This document shows positions 1-5,718 of a stretch of DNA of 15,464 bases, piece by piece. The stretch comes from Pseudomonadota bacterium (GTDB lineage Bacteria > Pseudomonadota > Alphaproteobacteria > Ferrovibrionales > Ferrovibrionaceae). Location: positions 1-15,464 of the forward strand of contig JAJYTL010000040.1 of assembly GCA_021793055.1 (NCBI GenBank). Direction: 5' to 3'. Numbering within the stretch: position 1 is the first letter of the stretch; every line of letters starts with the position of its first letter. The position numbers and the translations under genes were made by a program. The notes beneath the pieces are model-generated. The model was not told where the DNA came from, did not search any database, and saw nothing but the letters and a program-made list of their open reading frames with translations.

Positions 1-207
1 CCGCAGCCGCTGTTGGCCAACGTCTCCGGCGCGCCGTCGAGCGCGGGCGGGCTCTGGAGCAAAATCATCGCCGAGTTCGGTGGCGGGTCGAGCGGGCTGC
101 CGGGCGGCGGCGCCCGCCTCCGCTATCATTCGACCTACACGCCGAGCACCGACCCCGCGCCGAGCTTCGGCTACTCGAACGGCGGTGGCAGCGCGCCGAT
201 GCAATAG
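1..207 (+). CDS. 3' end of an unidentified protein (partial)
   Basis: An open frame enters from the left edge and ends at TAG 205-207, giving about 68 C-terminal residues. The tail is rich in Gly, Ser, Pro and Ala, with clusters such as GGGSS and SNGGGSAP, and has no membrane segment or catalytic motif. It looks like a disordered C-terminal tail. I do not recognise the family, and the start lies outside the window. It runs convergently towards phaZ with about 50 bp between the stops; I see no clear terminator hairpin there. That the frame is coding is inferred from its being open from the edge and from its position just before the convergent gene, so confidence is moderate. Confidence 0.5.
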   Translation, partial: PQPLLANVSGAPSSAGGLWSKIIAEFGGGSSGLPGGGARLRYHSTYTPSTDPAPSFGYSNGGGSAPMQ

Positions 208-257
208 ACGCACCCCGCCGCAGCGCGCCTGGCGCATCGAGCCGAAATCACCGTACG

Positions 258-1496
258 CTAGACGCGGTGCTCGCGGATGAAGCTGGCCACCCGCGGCGCG
301 ATCAGCGTCCGCCATTTCGAGCCGCCAAAGACGCCGTAATGGCCGACGCCCTTCTGCTCGTAATGGCCACGAGCCGAATCCGGGATATTGACGCAGAGAT
401 CGTGCGCGGCATGGGTCTGGCCGATACCCGAGATATCGTCGAGCTCGCCTTCGACCGTCATCAGCGCGACATCGCGGATCGCCTGCGGCTCGACCGCTTC
501 GCCGCGCCACTGCATCAACCCGCGCGGCAAGGCATGGTCCTGGAACACGGTCTTGACGGTTTGCAGATAATACTCCGCCGGCAGATCCATCACCGCGCGG
601 TATTCGGCATAGAAGTTACGGTGCATTTGCGCCGGCTCGTCGGCGCCGGTGACCACGTTCTGGAAATGACGGAGATGCGCGCCGACGTGGCGATCCCAGT
701 TCATCGCCATGAAGCTCCAGAGCTGAAGATAGCCGGGATAGACGCGACGCATGAAACCGCGATAGGACGCCGGTACGCGGCTGATCATGTTGCGCTCGAA
801 CCAACGCACCGGATGGGTAGTGGCGAGACGGTTCGGCACCGTCGGATTGCGTCGGCTGTCGATCGGACCGCCCATCAGCGTCATGCTCTTCGGCCGCGCC
901 GGATCGCCCGCCGCCGCCATCACCGACACCGCCGCGAGCACCGGAACCGAAGGCTGGCAAACCGCGATCACATGGGTGTCGGGACCCAGGCGGCGCAGGA
1001 ACGTCATCACCAGCTCGATGTAATCATCGAGATCGAAGGGACCGTTCGACACCGGCACGTCGCGCGCGTTCAGCCAGTCGGTGATATAGACGTCGTGAGC
1101 CGGCAGCAGCGCCGTCACGGTGTCGCGAAGAAGCGTCGCGTAATGGCCGGACAACGGCGCGACCAGAAGGACCCGCGGATCGTCGCGGTGGCCGACGTGC
1201 GCGGCATCGCGGCGAAAATGCAAAAGATCGCAAAACGCCGTCCGCTGCACCACCACTTCCTTGACCGGAACCGCGACGCCTTCGATCTCGGTCGTCGTGA
1301 TGCGGAAGTCGGGCTTGTCGTAGGGCTTGGACGAGCCCTCGAAGAGCTCGCAGGCCGCGGCGACGCTGCGCATCGCCGGCGAATCGCCGAACGGATTGGC
1401 GGGATGGGAAATCGAGCCCTGCGCTGCCGCCGCGGCAAGACGGAAGGGATGGAGCGCGGCCCGCTGCCATTCATACATGTAATAAGGAACCATCAT
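258..1496 (-). CDS. phaZ: Intracellular polyhydroxyalkanoate (PHB) depolymerase, PhaZ
   Basis: Hydrolyses intracellular poly-3-hydroxybutyrate granules to release hydroxybutyrate when carbon is needed; an alpha/beta hydrolase. The N-terminus (MMVPYYMYEWQRAALHPFRL) matches the usual opening of this family, so I start at 1496 (412 aa, normal length) rather than at the upstream GTG/ATG positions of the open frame. GAGAAAGG lies about 11 nt upstream. The nucleophile motif VIAVCQPSV has Cys180 where lipases have Ser, as in the Ralstonia eutropha PhaZa1 class with its Cys-Asp-His triad. Likely partners are Asp353 or Asp354 (GELDD) and His386 (KGVGHYG). There is no signal peptide, which fits a cytoplasmic granule enzyme. 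No synthase or phasin gene is adjacent. The next ATG (1493) is equally possible as the start. Confidence 0.93.
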   Translation of the reverse strand: MMVPYYMYEWQRAALHPFRLAAAAAQGSISHPANPFGDSPAMRSVAAACELFEGSSKPYDKPDFRITTTEIEGVAVPVKEVVVQRTAFCDLLHFRRDAAHVGHRDDPRVLLVAPLSGHYATLLRDTVTALLPAHDVYITDWLNARDVPVSNGPFDLDDYIELVMTFLRRLGPDTHVIAVCQPSVPVLAAVSVMAAAGDPARPKSMTLMGGPIDSRRNPTVPNRLATTHPVRWFERNMISRVPASYRGFMRRVYPGYLQLWSFMAMNWDRHVGAHLRHFQNVVTGADEPAQMHRNFYAEYRAVMDLPAEYYLQTVKTVFQDHALPRGLMQWRGEAVEPQAIRDVALMTVEGELDDISGIGQTHAAHDLCVNIPDSARGHYEQKGVGHYGVFGGSKWRTLIAPRVASFIREHRV

Positions 1497-1802
1497 CGCA
1501 CGCTTAGCCTTTCTCGCCGCCTTTGACGCATGAACCCACATTCCGGAACGGTCGGCGCAAAACACCGCCCGGCGCTACCGGTCGCGACCATCCCGAGAAA
1601 CGACGAGGGGACTAAGCCAAGATAAAACGCGATCCCCCGCACACCCTCACTTCTCCGGCTCCCGTGGTGGTCTCGTTGGACCCTTCAGGCAGCCTCCTCC
1701 CCAACGGTTAAAATGGCGTTTTTCCGTGCCTCCGGCAACCGCTGCGCCCCCACGCCGGTCCACGCCGCCATTTTTTCAATATATTGTAATTTTGTGCTGG
1801 TA

Positions 1803-1823
1803 GTCGCAACAATTTGTTGTGAC
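1803..1823. promoter_or_regulatory. Imperfect 21-bp palindrome, candidate operator
   Basis: Arms GTCGCAACA and TGTTGTGAC flank the centre ATT and match at 8 of 9 positions. The dyad sits in the AT-rich island between two divergent genes and overlaps the TTGCGA of a possible - strand promoter, a usual place for a dimeric regulator to bind. It does not look like the TGC-rich sites described for PhaR, so I name no regulator. Confidence 0.4.
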
Positions 1824-1921
1824 CAGCCGCCTTCGGGGACGCCGGCTCCGGGCGATTTGGCCGCCTGCCGCCCGGCCGCCTCGAGGCCATGGCGGCGGTT
1901 TGATTGGACCGGACGCGCAGA

Positions 1922-1939
1922 CCTTGATCTTATTCAAGG
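1922..1939. promoter_or_regulatory. Dyad CCTTGA-N6-TCAAGG upstream of the FAH-family gene
   Basis: A perfect 6-bp inverted repeat with a 6-nt spacer lies about 65 bp before the start at 2005, where a repressor site or a leader hairpin could act. No T-tract follows, so it is not a terminator. A chance origin cannot be excluded. Confidence 0.25.
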
Positions 1940-2004
1940 GACTGGCGCGCGGCGCCTCGGGTTTTAGCCGCGCGCAGTTTCGCGATAGAGGAGAGTAACA
2001 GCGG

Positions 2005-3207
2005 ATGGAACTTGAGGTTTTGACCAGCCTGCCGGTCGACCGGCAGCAGGCGACGCTGATCGGCCGCGCGTGGATCGGCGGCGCCGTCCCGGGGCCGGCG
2101 GTCGTTGCGGTTCGCGGGGACGAGGTCTATGACCTGAGCCGCAGCACGCCGACCGTAAGCGCGCTGCTCGCCCGCGGCGATGCCCTGGCGCTGGCGCGCG
2201 CGGCGCACGCGCCCAAGCTCGGCGCCCTCGCCGAGCTGCTCGCCAACAGTGGCCAATCCTCGCGGCAACCCATGCGGCAATCCATGCGGCCGAGGGCGCC
2301 CTTTCTACTCGCCCCTATCGATCTTCAGGTCATCAAGGCCTCCGGCGTCACCTTCGCCGCAAGCCTGATCGAGCGTCTGATCGAGGAACAAGCGCGCGGC
2401 AATCCGGAGGCGGCCGAAGCGGTGCGCCAACGCATCGTCGCCGTGGTTGGCGACGATCTGCGCGCGATCAAGCCGGGCTCGGAAACGGCGATGAAACTCA
2501 AGGCGACGCTTCTCGGGCAAGGTCTCTGGTCGCAGTATCTCGAGGTCGGCATCGGGCCGGACGCGGAGATATTCACCAAGTCGCCGGTACTCTCGGCCGT
2601 CGGCACCGGCGCCGAGATCGGCATCCATCCGCAATCGAGATGGAACAACCCCGAGCCCGAAGTGGTGCTCGCGGTCAACGGCGCCGGCGAAACCGTCGGC
2701 GCGACGCTCGGCAACGACGTCAACCTGCGCGATTTCGAGGGCCGCAGCGCCCTTCTTCTCGGCAAGGCGAAGGACAACAACGGCTCCTGCGCCATCGGCC
2801 CTTTCATCCGCCTGTTCGACGAGCATTTCACCATCGACGACGTGCGGCAGGCGGAGATCACCGTGACCGTGACCGGCGACGACGGGTTCGAGCTGAAAGG
2901 CCGCAGTTCGATGCGCGAGATCAGCCGCGATCCGCTCGAGCTCGTCGCCGAGGCGATCGGTCCCGCGCATCAATATCCGGACGGGCTGATGCTCTTTCTC
3001 GGCACCATGTTCGCGCCGATCCAGGATCGCGGCGAAAAGGGCGCGGGCTTCACCCATAAGATCGGCGACATCGTTTCGATCGCTACGCCGAAGCTCGGCA
3101 CCCTGGTCAACCGGGTCGATCGCTCGGACCGCATCCCGCCGTGGCGCTTCGGCCTCGGCGATCTCATGCAGAATCTCGCCCAGCGCGGGCTCTTGGCCCG
3201 CGCGTAA
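2005..3207 (+). CDS. FAH-family hydrolase/dehydratase, 2-keto-3-deoxy-xylonate dehydratase-like
   Basis: A 400-aa fumarylacetoacetate-hydrolase-fold protein, metal dependent and cytoplasmic. As I recall it, the sequence strongly resembles the XylX class (2-keto-3-deoxy-D-xylonate dehydratase, Caulobacter oxidative xylose pathway): opening ATLIGRAW, LAPIDLQVIKASGVTFA (102-118), GLWSQYLEVGIGPDAEIFTK (173-192), WNNPEPEVVL (213-222) and LGNDVNLRDFEGRS (235-248), then GTMFAPIQDR (333-342). Glu217 and Glu219 with Asp238 are the likely metal ligands. The start at 2005 has AGAGGAG 11 nt upstream and fits the family N-terminus. Residues 87-94 contain a duplicated RQxM unit in the linker before the core domain. 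No xylose dehydrogenase, xylonate dehydratase or semialdehyde dehydrogenase is in the window, so the sugar-acid role is inferred from resemblance. FAH-family members also act on other 2-keto acids. Confidence 0.8.
   Translation: MELEVLTSLPVDRQQATLIGRAWIGGAVPGPAVVAVRGDEVYDLSRSTPTVSALLARGDALALARAAHAPKLGALAELLANSGQSSRQPMRQSMRPRAPFLLAPIDLQVIKASGVTFAASLIERLIEEQARGNPEAAEAVRQRIVAVVGDDLRAIKPGSETAMKLKATLLGQGLWSQYLEVGIGPDAEIFTKSPVLSAVGTGAEIGIHPQSRWNNPEPEVVLAVNGAGETVGATLGNDVNLRDFEGRSALLLGKAKDNNGSCAIGPFIRLFDEHFTIDDVRQAEITVTVTGDDGFELKGRSSMREISRDPLELVAEAIGPAHQYPDGLMLFLGTMFAPIQDRGEKGAGFTHKIGDIVSIATPKLGTLVNRVDRSDRIPPWRFGLGDLMQNLAQRGLLARA
2263..2286 (+). repeat. In-frame 12-bp tandem duplication in the FAH-family gene
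   Basis: Two consecutive 12-mers, CGGCAACCCATG and CGGCAATCCATG (11 of 12 identical), encode RQPM then RQSM at residues 87-94. They lie in the poorly conserved linker between the N-terminal domain and the catalytic core, so an in-frame slippage duplication there would be tolerated. Confidence 0.6.
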
Positions 3208-3238
3208 GACCAATGACCGGCGGGCTCTTGGCCCGCGC
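3183..3238 (+). repeat. Direct repeat of a 19-nt hairpin at the 3' end of the FAH-family gene
   Basis: The 19-mer GCGGGCTCTTGGCCCGCGC occurs at 3185-3203 and again, identically, at 3220-3238, 35 bp apart. Each copy is an inverted repeat, GCGGGC-TCTTG-GCCCGC. The first stem extends to 8 bp (3183-3203), the second is 6 bp. The first copy encodes the last residues GLLARA before TAA. The second lies in the spacer and also reads GLLARA then TGA in another frame, as the tail of a 9-codon ATG frame at 3213. No T-tract follows. The pair could slow RNA decay or mark a Rho-type end. It is more likely a local duplication than a second gene. Confidence 0.6.
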
Positions 3239-3337
3239 CTGATCTTGGGACGTCGCGCGGCGGGCGCGGCGATTGCCGACTTCCGGATCGGGCCTTAAGC
3301 TGGCCACGATCCTGCCACCGAATGGGAACACCACAGC

Positions 3338-3940
3338 ATGACCGCCCCGAAATCGCTTCTTGAAATGGCCGGCGCCTCGCTCGCGCCGAGCGCGCTCGAC
3401 AAGGCCGCCTTGGTGGTGATCGACGCCCAGCTCGAATACCAGACCGGCGGCCTGCCGCTCAAAGGCATCGACGCGGCGGTGGCCGAGATCGGCGCCCTGC
3501 TCGGGCTGGCGCGGAACGCCGGCACCCCCGTCTTCCATGTCATGCACCAGGGCAAGGCCGGCGCCGGGCTGTTCGATCCCGAAGGACCCTATTTTCCGAT
3601 CATCCCGGGCGTGACTCCGGCCGCGGGCGAGGCGGTCGTGAAGAAACCGCTGCCGAATTCCTTCGCCAAGACCGGGCTCGACGAACTGATCAGCAAGACC
3701 GGCCGCAAGGAACTGATCGTCGCCGGCTTCATGACCCATCTTTGTGTCAGCACGACGACGCGGGCGGCGCTCGATCTCGGCTATCGCACGACGGTGGTCG
3801 CCGCGGCTTGCGCGACGCGCGATCTGCCGAGCCCGATGGGCGGCATCGCCAGCGCCGAGATGGTGCACGAGGCGACGCTTGCCGCCCTCGCCGATCGGTT
3901 CGCCATCGTGGTGCCGAGCACCGGGGCCTGGACCGGCTGA
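3338..3940 (+). CDS. Isochorismatase-family cysteine hydrolase
   Basis: A 200-aa cytoplasmic alpha/beta hydrolase of the isochorismatase/nicotinamidase superfamily, whose members hydrolyse amides or vinyl ethers through an Asp-Lys-Cys triad. All three are visible: Asp29 in ALVVIDAQ, Lys103 in VVKKPLPNSF and Cys136 in MTHLCVSTTTRAA. The usual cis-peptide region precedes the cysteine (VAGFMTH). Length is typical. The start at 3338 is preceded by only a weak GGGA-type ribosome binding site. It lies 130 bp after the FAH-family gene on the same strand, possibly co-transcribed, and is followed by a strong hairpin. The substrate cannot be read from the sequence. There is no adjacent siderophore or NAD-salvage gene to suggest isochorismate or nicotinamide. 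Confidence 0.88.
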   Translation: MTAPKSLLEMAGASLAPSALDKAALVVIDAQLEYQTGGLPLKGIDAAVAEIGALLGLARNAGTPVFHVMHQGKAGAGLFDPEGPYFPIIPGVTPAAGEAVVKKPLPNSFAKTGLDELISKTGRKELIVAGFMTHLCVSTTTRAALDLGYRTTVVAAACATRDLPSPMGGIASAEMVHEATLAALADRFAIVVPSTGAWTG

Positions 3941-3968
3941 AACCGCGGCGATCCTCCGCCCGGACGAA

Positions 3969-4006
3969 AAAACGCCGCGGCCCCAGTCTCGGGTCCGCGG
4001 CGTTTT
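3969..4006. terminator. Bidirectional intrinsic terminator between the isochorismatase gene and rpsI
   Basis: Perfect 12-bp arms AAAACGCCGCGG and CCGCGGCGTTTT enclose a 14-nt loop, within which CCC and GGG can extend the stem across one mismatch. An A-tract on the left and a T-tract on the right give a U-run in both directions. It lies between the convergent stops at 3940 and 4053, so it can end both transcripts. Confidence 0.88.
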
Positions 4007-4052
4007 CCTGTCGGCTTCGGCGGTCGTGGCGGTCGCCGCGACCGGATCGCGA

Positions 4053-4523
4053 TTAGCGCTTCGAGAACTGGAAGCTGCGCCGCGCCTTGGCCTTGCCGTA
4101 TTTCTTGCGCTCCACCTCGCGGCTGTCGCGGGTGAGGAAACCACCCGCCTTCAGCGGCCCGCGCAAGGCCGGCTCGTAGAAGGTGAGCGCCCGGCTTATG
4201 CCGTGACGCACGGCGCCGGCCTGGCCCGACAGACCACCGCCGATGACCGTGCACCAGACGTCGTACTGGCCGGTGCGGTTGGCAGTCACGAAGGGCTGCT
4301 GGATCAACATGCGAAGCACGGGCCGACCGAAATAGCTGTCGCTGTCGCGGCCGTTGACCACCATCTTGCCGGTGCCGGGCTTGATCCAAACCCGCGCCAC
4401 GGCGCTCTTGCGCTTGCCGGTGGCGTAGGCGCGCCCGAGAGTGTCGATCTTGGGCTCGGCCGGCGTCTCGACGGCAGCGGTGGTGATGTTCCCCAGGTCC
4501 TGGAGAGTACGGGTTTCCGCCAT
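4053..4523 (-). CDS. rpsI: 30S ribosomal protein S9 (uS9)
   Basis: A small-subunit protein whose basic C-terminal tail reaches the P-site tRNA. The 156-aa product ends in the diagnostic KARRSFQFSKR and contains YATGKRKSAVARVWIKPGTG and the GGGLSGQAGAVRHGISRAL segment. It is about 25 residues longer than E. coli S9; the extra N-terminal part (1-30, acidic and flexible) is common in alphaproteobacteria. It starts 3 nt after the rplM stop. Its Shine-Dalgarno GGAGGAG lies inside the last codons of rplM, which suggests coupled translation. The hairpin at 3969-4006 closes the operon. No argC follows, unlike in some relatives. Confidence 0.98.
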   Translation of the reverse strand: MAETRTLQDLGNITTAAVETPAEPKIDTLGRAYATGKRKSAVARVWIKPGTGKMVVNGRDSDSYFGRPVLRMLIQQPFVTANRTGQYDVWCTVIGGGLSGQAGAVRHGISRALTFYEPALRGPLKAGGFLTRDSREVERKKYGKAKARRSFQFSKR

Positions 4524-4526
4524 CTC

Positions 4527-4994
4527 TTACGCACTCCTCCGGTTCTTGCGATTGAGGGCACCAATATCGAGCCGCTCCGGCTGCTGCGCCTCGTGCGGAT
4601 GGTTGGGCCCGGCATAGACGCGTAGATTCTTCAGCTGTTGGCGCGCGAGCGGGCTTTCCTTCGGCAGCATGCGCTCGACCGCCTTCTGCAGCAGGCGCTC
4701 GGGATGCTTGCCGGCGAGAATCTGGCCGAGGGTGCGGCCCTTGATGCCACCCGGATAACCGGTGTGCCAGTAAAAGACTTCCTGCTCGCGCTTGCGCCCG
4801 GTGAGCTGAACCTTCTCCGCGTTGACGACGATGACGTTATCGCCGCAATCCACGTGCGGGGTGTAGCCCGGCTTGTTCTTGCCACGGAGCCGAATGGCGA
4901 TCAGCGCTGCCAGCCGGCCAAGAATCAGCCCGTCGGCGTCGATCAGAACCCATTTCTTGTCGACTTCCGCAGGCTTCATCGAATAGGTCTTCAT
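4527..4994 (-). CDS. rplM: 50S ribosomal protein L13 (uL13)
   Basis: An early-assembling large-subunit protein. The 155-aa product has the family features WVLIDADGLILGRLA (16-30), GDNVIVVNAEKVQLTGRK (51-68), YWHTGYPGG and the ERMLPKESPLARQQLKNLRVY block. The start MKTYSMKPAEV at 4994 is the standard bacterial one, with AGG 8-10 nt upstream in the - strand leader. It is the first gene of the rplM-rpsI operon. The thioesterase gene lies 123 bp upstream on the same strand. Confidence 0.98.
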   Translation of the reverse strand: MKTYSMKPAEVDKKWVLIDADGLILGRLAALIAIRLRGKNKPGYTPHVDCGDNVIVVNAEKVQLTGRKREQEVFYWHTGYPGGIKGRTLGQILAGKHPERLLQKAVERMLPKESPLARQQLKNLRVYAGPNHPHEAQQPERLDIGALNRKNRRSA

Positions 4995-5117
4995 AGCGAT
5001 CCTGTCGGTGCCACCTGAAAAGTGGCGCGGACCCTACGCACAGCGCCGCACGCCGTCAACAGAAAACGATAAGACAAGGCAATTCAATAGCTTATGTTGC
5101 GGTATCTTAATACGCCG
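4995..5117 (-). promoter_or_regulatory. Probable rplM-rpsI promoter and leader region
   Basis: This spacer between the thioesterase stop and the rplM start has an AT-rich stretch (about 5060-5112) unlike its surroundings. On the - strand TTAAGA (5110-5105) and TTGAAT (5087-5082) are 17 nt apart, each matching 4 of 6 consensus bases. This is only a weak prediction. I see no clear hairpin for an L13 or S9 feedback site. Confidence 0.3.
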
Positions 5118-5552
5118 TCAGGAATCGCCGCCGTTCTGTGGGATCGCGTAGGTCACAGTGGCATGCGCGGCGGGTGCCGCCTCGCCCTCGCCCGCGCCCA
5201 ACATGCTCACCTCGCCGACCGCGAGGCGCCGGCCGAGCTTCAACAGGTGCGCGTTGGCGACGACGTCGCCAGGCGGCAGCTTGCGCAGAAAATTGATGTT
5301 GAGGTTGGTCGTCACCGCGGCCGCGACCGGGCCGATATGGGCCAGCAGCAAAAGATACATCGCGGCGTCGGCGAGCGACATCAGCGCCGGCCCCGAAACC
5401 GTGCCGCCGGGGCGGAGCATGGCGCGGCTGGCTGGCATGCGGACGCGAATCGCGCCCTCGCTCACCGTCTCGACCCGGAACTGGAGCGAAGCGATCTCGG
5501 GGAAATGCGCGTCGAGAAACGCATGCAGATCGTCGGCGGAAAGCTGCGGCAT
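5118..5552 (-). CDS. PaaI-family hotdog-fold acyl-CoA thioesterase
   Basis: Probably hydrolyses an acyl- or phenylacetyl-type CoA thioester to the free acid in the cytosol. The 144-aa product is a single hotdog domain with the PaaI-like segment RPGGTVSGPALMSLADAAMY (47-66), where Asp62 occupies the usual catalytic acid position, followed by TTNLNINFLRKLPPGD (81-96). In place of the classical HGG the motif reads VSG, as in many alphaproteobacterial members. The start at 5552 has CGGAGA 6 nt upstream. It lies upstream of rplM on the same strand and diverges from the membrane-protein gene. No phenylacetate genes are near, so the substrate is open. Confidence 0.85.
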   Translation of the reverse strand: MPQLSADDLHAFLDAHFPEIASLQFRVETVSEGAIRVRMPASRAMLRPGGTVSGPALMSLADAAMYLLLLAHIGPVAAAVTTNLNINFLRKLPPGDVVANAHLLKLGRRLAVGEVSMLGAGEGEAAPAAHATVTYAIPQNGGDS

Positions 5553-5645
5553 GGCGGTCTCCGAAAGTCCCCGCGAACCTTAGAGAAGAAGAAACGGCTC
5601 GGCAATCGCCGGCGGCGGCGGATCGAAGCGCCAAAACCGCCCGCC

Positions 5646-5674
5646 TTGGCATTCTTCCGGCGCAACTTTAGTAT
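5646..5674 (+). promoter_or_regulatory. Candidate sigma-70-type promoter for the membrane-protein gene
   Basis: TTGGCA (5646-5651, 5 of 6 to consensus) is followed after 17 nt by TAGTAT (5669-5674, 4 of 6), in a locally AT-richer stretch 45 bp before the start at 5719. The implied leader is about 38 nt and ends in a strong purine-rich ribosome binding site. Confidence 0.45.
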
Positions 5675-5718
5675 CGGGACCCTGGAATCTCGAACGCGCC
5701 GCCGGGAAGGAAGGAAAC

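Larger units (their letters stand above)
1497..2004. other. Divergent intergenic region between phaZ and the FAH-family gene
   Basis: This 508-bp gap separates phaZ (leftward) from the FAH-family gene (rightward), so it should hold both promoters. The open frames in it (for example 1713-1967) have no ribosome binding site or recognisable sequence. The centre (about 1771-1823) is much more AT-rich than its surroundings. It contains a T6 tract, the perfect palindrome CAATATATTG (1777-1786) and a 21-bp imperfect palindrome (1803-1823). On the - strand TTGCGA (1809-1804) lies 15 nt from TACAAT (1788-1783), or 17 nt from CAATAT, a weak promoter candidate facing phaZ. A further dyad is at 1922-1939. 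I see no convincing RNA gene. Confidence 0.6.

Noticed and set aside
267..1526. A long + strand frame opposite phaZ.
   Set aside because: Its His/Arg-rich translation resembles no family, whereas the opposite strand encodes a complete PHB depolymerase with catalytic residues; it is a GC-bias shadow.
1713..1967. A possible 84-aa gene in the phaZ-FAH intergenic region.
   Set aside because: It has no ribosome binding site, no recognisable sequence, and runs through the AT-rich island with its palindromes.
3213..3242. A 9-codon ATG frame (MTGGLLARA) as a real small peptide.
   Set aside because: It has no ribosome binding site of its own and is explained by duplication of the preceding gene's tail.
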